Source of the DNA: Ixodes scapularis
Taxonomy: Eukaryota > Arthropoda > Arachnida > Ixodida > Ixodidae
Direction of reading: 5' to 3'
Assembly: GCF_016920785.2 (NCBI RefSeq)
Contig: NW_024609835.1
Coordinates: 173,286,995-173,350,994 of the forward strand
Length of the DNA stretch: 64,000 bases
Part shown: one piece after another, positions 46,332 to 57,800 of the stretch
How positions within the stretch are numbered: the stretch's first letter is position 1
Layout of the letters: every line of letters begins with the position of its first letter
The notes under the pieces: generated by a model
Seen by the model: the letters and a program-made list of their open reading frames with translations, nothing else
Database searches by the model: none
Told to the model about the DNA's origin: nothing
Position numbers and translations under genes: made by a program

Positions 46332-47716
46332 ACAACGCAGCCTGTCGTGACACAGGAGATCAGGCTGCATCGCCGCCAACAACCCCAAATCCTCCTTCTC
46401 TTGGCCCTACCACTATCGTCGTCGAAATTGCAAGAGAAAAAGTCGCAGCTTTAATAGGCACAGGGGCAGCAAAATCCAGCATTTCTAATCAACTCCGTCG
46501 CCGTTTGCACAAAGTGCTAACTCCACCATCTCCTGGACATTTCCTTCGCATGGGAAACAGTGACCTCGTACAACCTCTTGGTCACTGCACTATGCCGGTT
46601 CAGATCGGTGGTATTTCCTACATAATTCTGTTCACTGTACTCGAAAATTGTGTCGTCGACGTTATATTGGGATGGGATTTTCTTTCGGCCACTGACGCGA
46701 CCATTGACTGCGCCAGCCGGGAATTGCTCTTGAACTCTTCGCCGACTACTGACACCACCTGTGAACCTTACCCCATGTTTCTTCACGCCAGTGACGATTA
46801 CATCTTACCTCCCCTCTCGGCTGTCTATATCCCACTCATGCCGAACCGTTGTCTTCCATGCACCTCCGGTCTTATCGAGCCCATCGCCAGCCTTATCACA
46901 AAGAAGCCTGTCATCATTCCCTACCACGACACACTTCAAGGACAGGTTTCTCTCTTCATCACCAACACCTCAGTTGGACCCCAAATTGTACCCCGTGGTG
47001 CCCGCTTGGCTACACTCACTACTCATATCTACGACAACTTCGTACCCCTTTCTGACAGTATTAACATTAAAACCTTGTCAGCCTCTCCGGACGACAACAT
47101 GCACGTTGCGAAGATGATAGACGCCCGCTTATCTGACGGCCAAAAAGAAGCTTTAACCCAGCTTCTTCTTTCATATGACGACCTCTTCGATTTCGACAAT
47201 CGACCCCTTGCGCAGACGTCGGAGGTCTGCCATCACATCGACACGGGCGAAGCCTCTCCCGTTCGAAGTCGTCTCTACCGAGTTTCATCGGCAGAGCGCC
47301 AGGTCATTCACGTACACGTCACTGATATGCTTCGCAAGAAAATAATTAAACCCTCATCAAGCCCCTGGTCGTCACATGTAGTCCTCGTAAAGAAAAAAGA
47401 TGGAATCTGGCGCTTTTGCGTAGATTACCGACGCTTAAACAAAATTACTTCCAAGGACGTCTACCCTCTCCCCAGAATTGACGACACTCTCGACACTCTT
47501 CAAGGATCATCCTTCTTCTCTTATATGGACCTTCGCAGTGGCTATTGGCAGATATTGCAGATATTGACAAACCTAAAACTGCCTTCATTACCTCCGGCGG
47601 CCTCTATCAATTTAACGCCATGCCCTTTGGTTTGTGTAATTTCCCAGCCACATTTTAAAGAAGGATGGACACTCTGCTGCGTAGTCTCACCTGGAAAATA
47701 TGCCTATGTTATCTAG
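46331..47716 (+). pseudogene. Gypsy-2 pol, protease and first half of reverse transcriptase
   Basis: The frame is open from the end of gag. The aspartic protease site reads ALIGTGAAKSS, where the family has D-T-G-A: codon 46457-46459 is GGC, not GAC, so the catalytic Asp is gone. The flap and the second strand (VILGWDFL) follow. The reverse transcriptase starts PVRSRLYRVSS and runs through VVLVKKKDGIWRFCVDYRRL and YMDLRSGYWQI. A small indel near 47556 then shifts the frame, and residues after it are out of register. Confidence 0.88.
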
Positions 47717-48993
47717 ACGATATCATTGTTTTTTCCCGTTCGTTCTCTCAACACTTGGACAGGCTAAGGCACGTCGTCGACTGCTTTCGATCAGCCCACC
47801 TCCAGCTTAACTAAAAAAAATGTGTCTTTGGAGCACGCCAAATCAAGGTTTTGGCTCACACTATCAGCGCTGACGGAATTCGCCATGAACCATCCAAGGT
47901 ACAAGCCGCTTCCGAATTTCCAGTGCCCAAACATTTGAAAGACGTGCGCGCCTTCCACGGTCTTTGCACCTATTTTTGGAAATTCATACCCGGATTTGCC
48001 CACATCGCTGAACCCCTGAACTCACTTCTCCGTAACAATGCGACCTTCCAATGGAGTCGCGAACAACACGATGCCTACCAAGCCCTCAAGACTGCCTTGA
48101 CGACCGTTCCAGTTCTTGATCATTTCGTCCCAGGCGCCGACACGGAGATCCGCACAGATGCCAGCGGCCACGGCATCGGCGCTGTGTTGGCTCAGAACGT
48201 CTCCGGTGTCCATCGTGTGATTGCCTATGCAAGTCGTACGCTTACAAAATGCGAGCGAAACTACAGTATAACAGAACGCGAGTGTCTAGCCGTTGTTTGG
48301 GCAATTTCAAAATTCCGTCCTTATCTCTATGGCAAACACTTCACTATCGTCACTGATCACCATGCGTTAAGCTGGTTAACAACGTTACAAGACCCTTCCG
48401 GACGTCTTGAACGCTGGTCCTTGAAGTTACAAGACTACATATTTACAGTGCGCTACAAATCTGGCAAAAGACACCTCGACGCGGACAGTCTTTCAAGATG
48501 CCCACTTCCCCCTGCGTCGCAACGTACACCTTCCGCCGACCCCGACACAACAACGGCCGTCTTAGACTACATCGACATTGCTGCCGCACAACAGTCTGAT
48601 CCTTCCTTACACCCCATCATTCACCACTTACAGGGCTTATATCAGAACCCTCCTGCGCATATTCTACGCCGTGCCCGTCTATTCCAACTCAGGAATGGAG
48701 TCCTCTATAGGCGGAACTATGACGTCCACGGACGCGCTTGGCTTTTGGTTATTCCCCGACAACTACAAAGAGATGTCATTCAAGCTCACCATGACGACGC
48801 AACAGCCGGACATCTGGGATTTGCCAAAACGTACTTCCGCATACGGAGTCGTTACTTCTGGACGGGCATGACCGGCACCATCAACAAATATGTTCGGGCG
48901 TGTCACGACTGCCAGACGAAGAAAAGACCTACCACCAGGCTTTCTGGTAGACTACAACCGATTCTGCAACCATACAACCATTCCAGCGTATAG
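47560..48993 (+). pseudogene. Gypsy-2 pol, rest of reverse transcriptase, RNase H and integrase zinc domain
   Basis: After the frameshift, the catalytic LCYLDDIIVFSRSF is near 47710. A stop codon at 47812 lies where a Leu is expected. The frame from 47851 holds the thumb, then RNase H (IRTDASGHGIG, TERECLAVVWAI, VTDHHALSWL), KSGKRHLDADSLSRCP and the integrase HHCC (GHLGFAKTYFRIRSRYFW, CHDCQTKK). It breaks again near 48975, just before the integrase core. Confidence 0.88.
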
Positions 48994-49844
48994 GAATCGA
49001 CTTTCTCGGTCCTTTTCCACTGTCGACAAGCGGGAACAAGTGGATCATTGTAGCTATTGATCATTTGACACGCTATGCTGAGACAACTTCTGTACCCGCC
49101 GCCAACGCCGATGAAGTTGCTAATTTTTTTCTGCACTCCATTCTCTTGCGTCATGGAGCTCCCCAGTTTATAATTAGTGATCGTGGCACTCCCTTTCTCT
49201 CTCAAATCCTTGAAGACGTCTTTCGGCTTTCTTCCACAGTCCACAAAGTCACAAGCGCCTACCATCCCGAAACAAATGGACTGGCCGAGCGCTTGAACCA
49301 CACACATGCCGACATGGTTTCAATGTATGTTGCTGCTGACCATCATGCGAACTGGGACACCATTCTTCCCTACGTAACATATGCATATAATAAAGCACGG
49401 CAGTCTACAACCGGCTTCTGTCCATACTACCTCCTCTATGCCCGCGAACCCTTCACACCTCTTGATACCATTTTGCCCTACACACCCGACACCTTGGTTC
49501 AGCCGTCCGCAGCAGAGATCACATCCAGAGCAGAGGACGCTCGCCAACTCGCCCGCATGCACACCCAGGAATCACAGCAGCACCAGAAGCTACGTTACGA
49601 TGCATTTCATCTGCCTACCACCTACGACATAGGCGACGAAGTTCTCTTGTGGACTCCCTTGCGCGCACCCGGCAAGTCTCAAAAACTCCTCAAGCAACTC
49701 GTCGACCCGTTCCGTGTCGTCCGTCAACTTTCTTTTAACAACTACGAAGTTGCGCCTGTTACCCCGCCCCTTGATCATCGTTCAAGATTTTGTGACTTGG
49801 TCCACATAAGCCGTATGAAACCTTACTATCGTCGCGATACGTAA
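48970..49844 (+). pseudogene. Gypsy-2 pol, integrase core and C-terminus
   Basis: After the frame change the core resumes with Asp in GIDFLGPFPL, then HLTRYAETTSV, Asp in IISDRGTPFLS and Glu in TNGLAERLNH, so all three catalytic residues remain. The C-terminal region (DEVLLWTPLRAPGKSQKLL, then YEVAP and LVHISRMKPYY) is the usual Gypsy integrase tail. It ends at a stop at 49844, 50 bp before the 3' LTR. Confidence 0.88.
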
Positions 49845-49894
49845 GCCTCTCAAACGCACCAGATGACCGGTGCCTGCACCGACGGGGCGAATAT

Positions 49895-50041
49895 TGTTAG
49901 GAAGAAGAAGTGGTACCGCAGAGTGGCGCGCGCTCGACGAGCATTCAGAGAGCTCGGACTGTTCCCGGACGAATGTCAGCCCTACTATCCATCCTGTATC
50001 TAATCATTCCTCATTAAATCACCCTATATTTGTAACCTAAT
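49895..50041 (+). repeat. Gypsy-2 3' LTR
   Basis: It starts TGTTAGGAAGAAG and ends TTTGTAACCTAAT. An AT run follows directly. Confidence 0.8.
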
Positions 50042-50052
50042 AATATATATAT

Positions 50053-50935
50053 GTTTTATTTTTTGAACTATATTGTTGTTACTTTAATTTGTTTGATCTT
50101 CATTCCACAAAAGCCTCATATGGGAGCAACCGTAGTATACGCCAGTGACTAGACCAGAATTTACAAATATGTACCTTAGCGAAACATTTGCTGCCCATTT
50201 ATTCATTTTATTTATTGAAATGTCGATTGTTTTCCAGGTAAATCATTTCGAGTTTAAATAATGCCCAATACACAATTCGGTTTTCGGAAACTACAATTTT
50301 TACAAGTTAATATTCCCACGTTCCGTTTCAGAAGACGCGTTAAAACTTAAGATTCGTGAATATGAATCTGTATTTTCTCCCATGAACAGATCGAAGTGAG
50401 CGAGGCTTTATTATTACTATTATTTTTTTCATCTCTGAAACAAGGAACGTGACATTTCAGCAATGGAGGTTTATACCCAATTCTATTGTCTACAGAGCGC
50501 ATGCGCTGCTGTCTACAGAGCGCAAGCGTAGACAATTTACCTCTAGCAAATCTGGTTTTTGCGCACGCGCGGTGCCCGCACCTGGTGTGGCCGGAGACGG
50601 CGGGCTTGTTTGTAATAAGGCAGGTGGACCTAGAGTTAGTTTCAATGTCTGTGATCCTGACAAGCTCTCATGCCCGTGAAACGCAGCATATATACGTAAC
50701 ATTGGCAGTCCCCGGGAGGCACATAGACCTCCGTAAAAATCGTCTTCTGCGCGCTGCCATCTTTTTCTGCTGGGCTATGGAACGCCTTCTGAGCATGCGC
50801 TGTTGCTTTGGTATGTGAGACGCTGCGCATGCATTCACATCATGGTGACGCAGCATTTTTCGCCCGGGTGATAAGCTATGGAAAGGTCTATACGCACTTC
50901 AGCATTTAGTCCGACCACAGCCAAGGCCACGATCC
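50053..50935. other. No recognisable gene
   Basis: Nothing coding. Near 50484-50535, GTCTACAGAGCGCATGCG is followed by a second copy and then an inverted GTAGACAAT, a small scrambled repeat. Confidence 0.5.
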
Positions 50936-51133
50936 CACGGAGCCAACCAAGCAGAACCAAACGTGCATGGTCGTGTCACTCGTCGTCCTCATGTGTCTGC
51001 TCTTGCCGGCTAGACCAATCGAGCAGAGAAAGACTCACGACGCATTCACACTGCGTGATTGGTCTAGCAGGTGATAGCAAACGCACAAAGACGACGGGTG
51101 CCATGACAGTACACTCTTTTATTGGCTTGATGG
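50936..51133. repeat. Fold-back repeat with GCTAGACCAATC arms
   Basis: GGCTAGACCAATC (51008-51020) and its inverse (near 51056-51069) flank a 31-44-nt loop. Weaker inverted similarity runs outward for about another 50 bp on each side (GTCGTC...CATGTGTCTGCTC against its inverse). Confidence 0.6.
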
Positions 51134-51273
51134 GATCGTATTGTTGGCCGCAGTCGATGTTCATGTGAAACTGCTCTCCATTCTTTTCGAGAACAAAAGT
51201 CCTAACTTCATTACGCCCCTAGCAGCATCCATGGGGTGTACTCTCATTACTTAACCCCTCTCTTGAACCCTCC

Positions 51274-51447
51274 TATACCCTGTTTACTCTTAGGCTGAGA
51301 CTAGAAGCTCCGCCTTGAGCGCGAGCTCGCTGCTTCCACGGTACTTTGGTTGCGCGTGCCTGCGCGTTCATACGTGCGTCAGCGAGGGCAGAAAGCTCGC
51401 GCTGAAGGCGGAGTTTGTACACTTAGCTTAAGAGTGAACGGGGTATA
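51274..51447. repeat. Fold-back element with arms of about 60 bp
   Basis: TATACCCTGTTTACTCTTAG at the left and TAAGAGTGAACGGGGTATA at the right are inverted. AGCTCCGCCTTGAGCGCGAG and its inverse lie inside. It is a small non-autonomous element with no coding sequence. Confidence 0.7.
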
Positions 51448-51504
51448 CACCAACTCATGTTTACAAACAAACCGGAGCGCCCCTAGCGGACGCCACCGGC
51501 GCCG

Positions 51505-52097
51505 CGCATGCGCGGTGGATGGTGGGCAAAAAGCCCGCCGTGGCCCATAAACAAACCATTGAATTGCGTTGTTGTCGGCGTCGGTGGGAGTCCCCGTGCT
51601 CTTTTTCACGTTAGAATTGTTGATTCTACGTCCTCCTAACAATGTCTGACTACTTGAGCGGCTTCAGCAAAACTATTGAGGCAATACTTTGCGTGAATAA
51701 TGTGACGTGGGGCGATTCATTTCACGTGGACGCCGCAGAATGGGCGCTAAAGCCTGACTCCCACGATGAGATTCTGCTCGCTATTTTCAGTCGCGACGTC
51801 GCTCGGACTGCAAAAGCGTGGACCGTAGCTGAGATGGTTGACGTCGATACTGAAAACCGCAAGTAGAGTCGGGCATTACAAGTCGGAGATGGCCACTGGT
51901 AACAATGATCAACAACTTCTTGTATCTGTTTACACCTTAGCCTACTTACCCCAAACCAACCTTCAAAAGTGTTTTGAGACCTGCACTTAGTTCTTATCGC
52001 AATTACCGGGTCAACGTTTGGTTTACGGGCCGCTGTCGTTTGAACGAGCTGACGACAAAAAGCAGCCAAGTTTGAAAGAGCAGACGACAGTTCGAAC
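51505..52097 (+). repeat. 592-bp tandem duplication, copy A
   Basis: The block recurs immediately downstream with a period of 592 bp (ACAAACCATT at 51551 and 52143). Shared blocks include GATTCTACGTCCTC, GACGTCGATACTGAAA, TTTACGGGCCGCT and GACGACAAAAAGCAG. It contains the small frame at 51642-51866. The limits are approximate. Confidence 0.8.
51642..51866 (+). CDS. Hypothetical 74-residue protein
   Basis: The frame MSDYLSGFSKTIEAILCVNN to the stop at 51866 contains an acidic, helix-prone C-terminal half (SHDEILLAIFSRDVARTAKA, then VDVDTENRK). I do not recognise it. It has no signal peptide, membrane segment or Cys cluster. The copy in the tandem duplicate keeps DEILVAIFGRDVA and VDVDTETRK but is broken. 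The only support is length, a mildly protein-like composition and partial retention in copy B. It may be an exon fragment, a retrocopy of a host gene, or chance. Confidence 0.25.
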   Translation: MSDYLSGFSKTIEAILCVNNVTWGDSFHVDAAEWALKPDSHDEILLAIFSRDVARTAKAWTVAEMVDVDTENRK

Positions 52098-52680
52098 CCA
52101 CGCGCAATGGAGTACGGGCAAGAAGCACCGCGTCCCGCGTCAACAAACCATTCGAATGTCACGTTGTCGGCGTCCTGTGTGAGTCTGCATACTCTTGTCG
52201 CGTTGGCGTTGTCGATTCTACGTCCTCATCGCAGTGTCTTACCACTTTAATCGCCTGAGCGAAATTATCAAGGTTCGTTACGCCGCTAAACTTTCCGTAA
52301 ATAATTTGACGTGCGGAGATTCATTCGCATGAACGCCGCAGAATGGACGCCAAAACCATGATGAGATTCTTGTAGCTATTTTCGGTCGCGACGTCGCTGC
52401 AAAAGTGTAAAAGGTAGCGGCGATGATCGACGTCGATACTGAAACTCGAAAGCGGGAACAGACCAAGCGTAACAAGTAGGTGATGGCCACCGGTACCAAT
52501 AATTAACATCTTGTATCTACTGTTTACACCGAGCCTACTTAAGCCTTTTGAGGCCTGCAATTACTTGTTATTGCAATCACCGGGTCAAAGTTTGGTCTAC
52601 GGGCCGCTTTTGTTTGAACGAGCCGACGACAAAAAGCAGACAACTTTGAAAGAGCAGACGAAAGTTCGAACGATCAGGCG
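52098..52680 (+). repeat. 592-bp tandem duplication, copy B
   Basis: Second copy of 51505-52097. The frame of copy A is ruined here: the start ATG is GTG, a 22-base insertion and other indels change the register, and stops appear. Confidence 0.8.
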
Positions 52681-54743
52681 GCCGTGTGAATTTGAAGACG
52701 CACTGAACCCGTGGGTGGTCCGGAACACTCGGGTGTTTTCTCTCGTTCATGTTGGAACAAAGCAAATACATCTGGCGACCACAAATTGTGGCCCGCACAC
52801 GCAATCGTAGTTCGACAGCGTCTGGTTTGCCCTTTTCACAGCTACTATCCACGTTCTCGGACGAACGGAGGGTGCAAAAACACATGAAAACTGATCTTCA
52901 AACCTTTACGGACTCTATTGGTAAAGCCCCCACCGCAACATTTTGACGAGATGGCAGGTTTTTTGTCTCGTTTCTTCCAAAGGAACACGGGAATGCATGT
53001 CTGGCACGGCGACTTCTGCCCACCGCCCCAGACCGGAAGTGCGTCCGGCGCGCCACCACCGCGGCGTGACGTAGGATAGTTGAGTTGGTGTATACCACCC
53101 TTCTCACGCACCTTCATGTCTTAAAGGGGGAAAGAGGGTGTTTTAGTCATGTTGGACACCTTTCTAACACCCTTCATATTAAAACTGACGGTGCTAGAAG
53201 GGTGTTTGAGTATCATTACATATATAATGGTGTAAAAAAAGTTAGTGTTAGCGCCATTTTCTTGCGTTTCTTACGTTACGTATAAGTGACCGAAACAGTC
53301 GTGTCTTGGATGTCGCGTGTTAGGCTATCTCCTTGTGCTGATAGCCACGCTTAACATGGAGCACAGGTGTCCCGCTGACTTGTACGTAAGCTTTTGTAAC
53401 GCAACGCTAGAAAGCCGAGCTTTGTGAACGACTTTAGTGTGAACCAGCTTTTGAATGAAGATTTCGTGTTATTTGCCTAAATTTATAATTGTATGAAGTA
53501 AGTTAATAAGAGGCCCTCGCTTTTTACCTCGCAAAAGTTAGAGACATTTTGATATAGCCAGCCGGCAAGAGCCAGGCGGCGCCGGCAGAGTGAGAGCCCA
53601 CGGTCATACCGTGTCTCGCTGTAACTTGGTAAAGAGGAAATGATAAACCCCAATTGCGTGCCGACGGCTTCGAAATGCGCGACGTATGACGCAGCAAAAA
53701 GCCTGATACTTGCTCGGAGTTGAGGCGCTCTCCGGTGATACGCAGTTACGTCCCCATTGGCCCGCCAGGGCCGTAGCTTCCGCTGTACTAACATGTTACG
53801 CGATCACGGCTTCCTGGGATACCCAGTATTTCTTGCTTCAGACACTAGACTAAGCGGCGCCACCGGAGTAATAGCTCACAGTTGAACAATACAGCCGCCA
53901 CTTCCAGGGATACCCAATATTTCTTGCTTCAGTCGCCAGATAGCGCCAAACCAAACAGCATTGCACGTTGCCTATACCAAGCAAGGGGCCATTATTGAAT
54001 CGAAAAATACGCGCTTTGCGGAATTAAGATATTTTATTATTTTACCAAACCAGATACACAGCGAGAAAAAAAAAATGGCTCGACATCATGCTGTTTATCA
54101 GTCTAGACCGTCGTACCAACAGCGCCCATATCAGTACTAGTTGGTTGCATAAAATGCTCAGTCAGCCTAAAGTAGCGAACAGGAATTAAAATCAAATATA
54201 CAATAAATACTAATAAACAAAAATACCCAGAGTAACTATGACTCAGCCATGCGTGCACTGTCGACAGCCGGGGAGACTGTTAGTTCTACCCAACGCCAGA
54301 CTTCCCCATGGAAGAAAGCCGAAGGAGGCCGAAGTCTCTTAACGTTTTTTCTTTGCTGTTATTGGCTCAATAAAAATGACTCTAGAATTAAAAATAAATT
54401 TTAAACATACTTGGTTGGTTCATTGGGGTTTTATTCTGCGAGGGCTGCTAAGCTAAAATTACGCCAAGTGTATCAAACACCGCTGTAGTAAACTTGATAA
54501 AGCGTTTGCGATTTTTCCCGCTTAAATCATCTACCTCTCGTATAAATCACTTTTGGCCAAAACCAATGCATTAAAATGACAAATTGCTGACCAGGTATTC
54601 ACATTTCAGTAGTTTAATTGAAATACTACCAAGTGCTGGACTGTGATCCTCTGTCGGAATCGGGGAAAAAAACAAACAAAGAAACGTAAGAATATAATCG
54701 TTTGTCTTGTCTACTCCTGATTTAATTTCTTCGTTTCGCACAG
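52681..54743. other. Intron sequence, no gene seen
   Basis: It contains a direct repeat, GGGATACCCARTATTTCTTG plus six bases, at 53816-53841 and 53907-53932. A run near 53130-53230 has three AGGGTGTTT-type words. Nothing coding was found before the lectin acceptor site at 54743. Confidence 0.5.
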
Positions 54744-54846
54744 GGCCTCCACTGCGTCGAGATTCTGACCGGCCGAGTGCACCCGGGTCGTTGGAACCAG
54801 GCGCCATGTGACAAGTTCCGGCTTCATGTTTGCGAGAAGGCTCGAG
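54744..54846 (+). CDS. C-type lectin-like gene, CTLD1 last exon
   Basis: This 103-nt exon follows a pyrimidine-rich CACAG acceptor, in phase 0 with the 22841-22980 exon, and ends in phase 1 at GTAAAC. It encodes GLHCVEILTGRVHPGRWNQA, then PCDKFRLHVCEKAR, the last CTLD strands with three conserved Cys and the closing VCEK. The canonical W-N-D Ca2+ motif is W-N-Q here. With the altered QPK upstream, CTLD1 probably does not bind sugar through Ca2+. The intron before it is 31,763 bp. Confidence 0.9.
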
Positions 54847-57800
54847 GTAAACTTGTTCCAAAAGATAATCAGTTGAAAAAAAAAAAAAAAAAAAAAAAAA
54901 AACTTCGTTTTCTTGTTTTTGTAACATTTAAAAGTAGGGCGCAGACTTTTCGGTTTTAACTAGAAAGCACGCATAAACAACCGTGGGTTAGAAGAAAAAC
55001 AAGACCGGATTAAAAAAAAAAACGAATAGCGATAAAGATTTATTACTCTGGAAAACTCAGGACTCAATTAAAACTTAAATCACCGTTAAACCTTAACTGG
55101 TGTAAAAATACGAAGCCAGTCAAAACCGCGGAACACCGATAAAAATCGACTGATCTGAAGAAAACAACATCAATGAATACGATAAACACAGGTTTCTAGA
55201 AATTTTGCTACAGCCATGACTGTTTTTCTTTAACTCTCAGCTTTCCATTACATTTTTGCACCAATAATCATTTTTCTAGCGTCGGGCGAAAGCAAATGCC
55301 AAAATGCCCAAATAAAAAAAAAAAAAAAAACCATCCAGCAATTTTTTATAAATAAAAACCGAAAAATTACGCCCTAGCTGAAACTAGGGTTCCGCGTTTT
55401 CTATAAACACAAATTAGACTCGAAAATTAGCCTCCTATAGTTGGCAAAATCAGGGGAAACCTAAACAACCCGATTTGAAGATGTCTTCTCATTATAATAA
55501 AGAACAAAAATATTCTAAGCTTCGACGGGAAGAAATCTTTTGTCTAGCGCTTGGAATAAAGTTTATTCTCCCTCTCTCTCTAGCTCTTTATTTTATGTTT
55601 ATTTGGAGCACAACCCCCAGTGAACTCTTCGCGACGCTTATTCAATTTTTTTTATCGGTACACAGCGTCGTTTTTCAAGTATTCGGATGACTCGTTTCTT
55701 CCCTATAGACCACACTGATGTAAAAGAAATACAAATAGAAATAGAAATTTGCGCTTTTTAAACCACCATTTAGACTTCCCTATAGAATTTAAAGAGTCGC
55801 AGTCCTGTTTCCTACAGCGACAAGTACCGATATTTTATTGGAACCCAAATCCATGGGGAAAATAGAGAATGAAAAAATCAACCGCTGAATTTGAAGAAAA
55901 CTAAACCCATAAAACACGGAATCTTAGTTATAACGTCAGACGAAAACCATGATGCTCAAAGCGTGGCTTGGCTAGGTTCTCGAGAGAGAGAGCGCTCGCA
56001 ATTTATGACACCACGCTAATATCCCGCTGCAATTTCCAGTATTATAAGGACGGAGGCCTTTCACACACACAGCGCAGCGCCGAATCGGTCCTGGCGAACG
56101 GCGCGGATGCAGCTCTGACATTCACGGGACTTCGACGTAATTCCACAGTGGCGAGCGGCGATGCAGCATAGATGCATCGCTGATAGTCAGACAACCATGG
56201 GCACCGTTCTTCGGCACAGCATCAGCGTCTCATCGGCGCTGCGCTATATGTGTGAAGAAGCCTTGGGGCGCAAGAGAGCCTTACAGTGGCTTCAGTCAAA
56301 CGCCAGTTAAGAATGCGTCGAATAAACACCATTACACACCAGTAACGGCATCGAATTGCTTCGCGCATCAACCAACAAAGGCAGTTGCCATGTCGAGTTA
56401 AGTGACATCAGCACGACGTGCGCCTCGTTAGCGTAGTATTGGCGAATCGCGGAGAACCAGTGGCTGGCGGTAATGAGGGTTCGGAAGGGGATTCTGGCGC
56501 AATCTTAACTTCATGTGACTATAGGCACCTTTAAAAAAAATACGGTTTTTTACGGTCGATTTGAAAATACTGCAAAGGGGCGTGCGCAAAGGACACGAGA
56601 ACAATGACAAGTCCATTCATTGTATTTATACGGTCTTTGGGAAGTTAGTACTATATAAGGTATAGACTTGCCAGCTAGTTGGTGTCTGTTGCACACGCAA
56701 CTTAGGAATATTTTCAGAACGACCGTGAGGGAGCGTAATTCTGGAGAGGTTTATAGGGTTTTTCCACGCTAAACGATCCAGGCCTAAATTCGACCCTCAC
56801 GCATTCGGTCTAAACGATTTGTGTGTGTCATTGGTAAGCTAATTAAATATATACTTTTAAATTTTACAATAGGTCTTATAAAGAATTTTCAAATGCTTTT
56901 GAGGGTGGAGTTGCGTTAAAAATGTCATAAAAAAACGGTATTAACCTTTCATTTTCAAGACAATGCTACCATATAAAGACATAAAACTTATGTGTGTTAG
57001 TAGTGAGAGAAATAATATAATTATTGAGTCATTTCCATAAATATTTTGTGACTATGTTTCCTAAAATATATGGACAATATCGAACATATAGCGAAATTGT
57101 CAGTGTTGAAAAACTAAAACTACTAAAGGTAGTTGTTCTAAAAATATGTATTGAACGGTTATTGATAGTCTAGAGTTCACATATTAAACGATCGAGCAAA
57201 GTAAAAAAAGGAAAAGCATTTTTTTTTTCAAAAGCGACAAACTAATTTTTGAGTTATGTCTTGTCGCAGTATTTAATATTGTGCAAAATGCCAAAATGCT
57301 CGCTTTTAAAAGCGAAAATCAGAAGGTCTTGTATCCAGAAATATACACACTACGGCTGTATAATTGTAACTACAGACTTGCAAAGTTTGAAAAAAGTTGC
57401 ATTTTATAAAAGCGAAAAAATTTCTTTTTAAGCTTAAAATAGTGAATATACGGGCTAGCAGATCGTTAACAGACATCGTAAAAAAGCAGCGCAAAAAATA
57501 TGAGACACAGAAGCAGAACACAGGACGAGTGATAACTTGCAACTAAAAGGTTTATTGAAAAAAATTCCTCCCAGCAAACATATCTCGTGCACACACCCGT
57601 GGCTCAACGTCACAGCTACCTTGATGAGTGAAGACGACACAGCGTCGATGCAAAAAACGACGAAGTTATCTTCACGATTAAAGGCGGCAACAGAGACAGT
57701 GTTGTCACAATTCATGCATGTGCACTGCATAATATGTAGCGTCATGATGTAACAGGAACGGCGCAAAGAGTGCATTAAAAACAAACCACAATAAGGAAAC

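Larger units (their letters stand above)
45012..50041 (+). mobile_element. Gypsy-2 LTR retrotransposon, 5' LTR truncated
   Basis: Plus-strand gag and pol are followed by a complete 147-bp 3' LTR. Of the 5' LTR only the last 30 bp remain. GTGGTGGAGGTGCAGC follows, close to the Gypsy-1 primer-binding site. The element is not identical to Gypsy-1, although the proteins are similar. It is flanked on both sides by (AT)n. Confidence 0.9.

Noticed and set aside
54571..54927. Minus-strand 118-codon frame over a lectin exon
   Set aside because: It is the antisense shadow of the plus-strand exon, which has splice sites, phase and family match.
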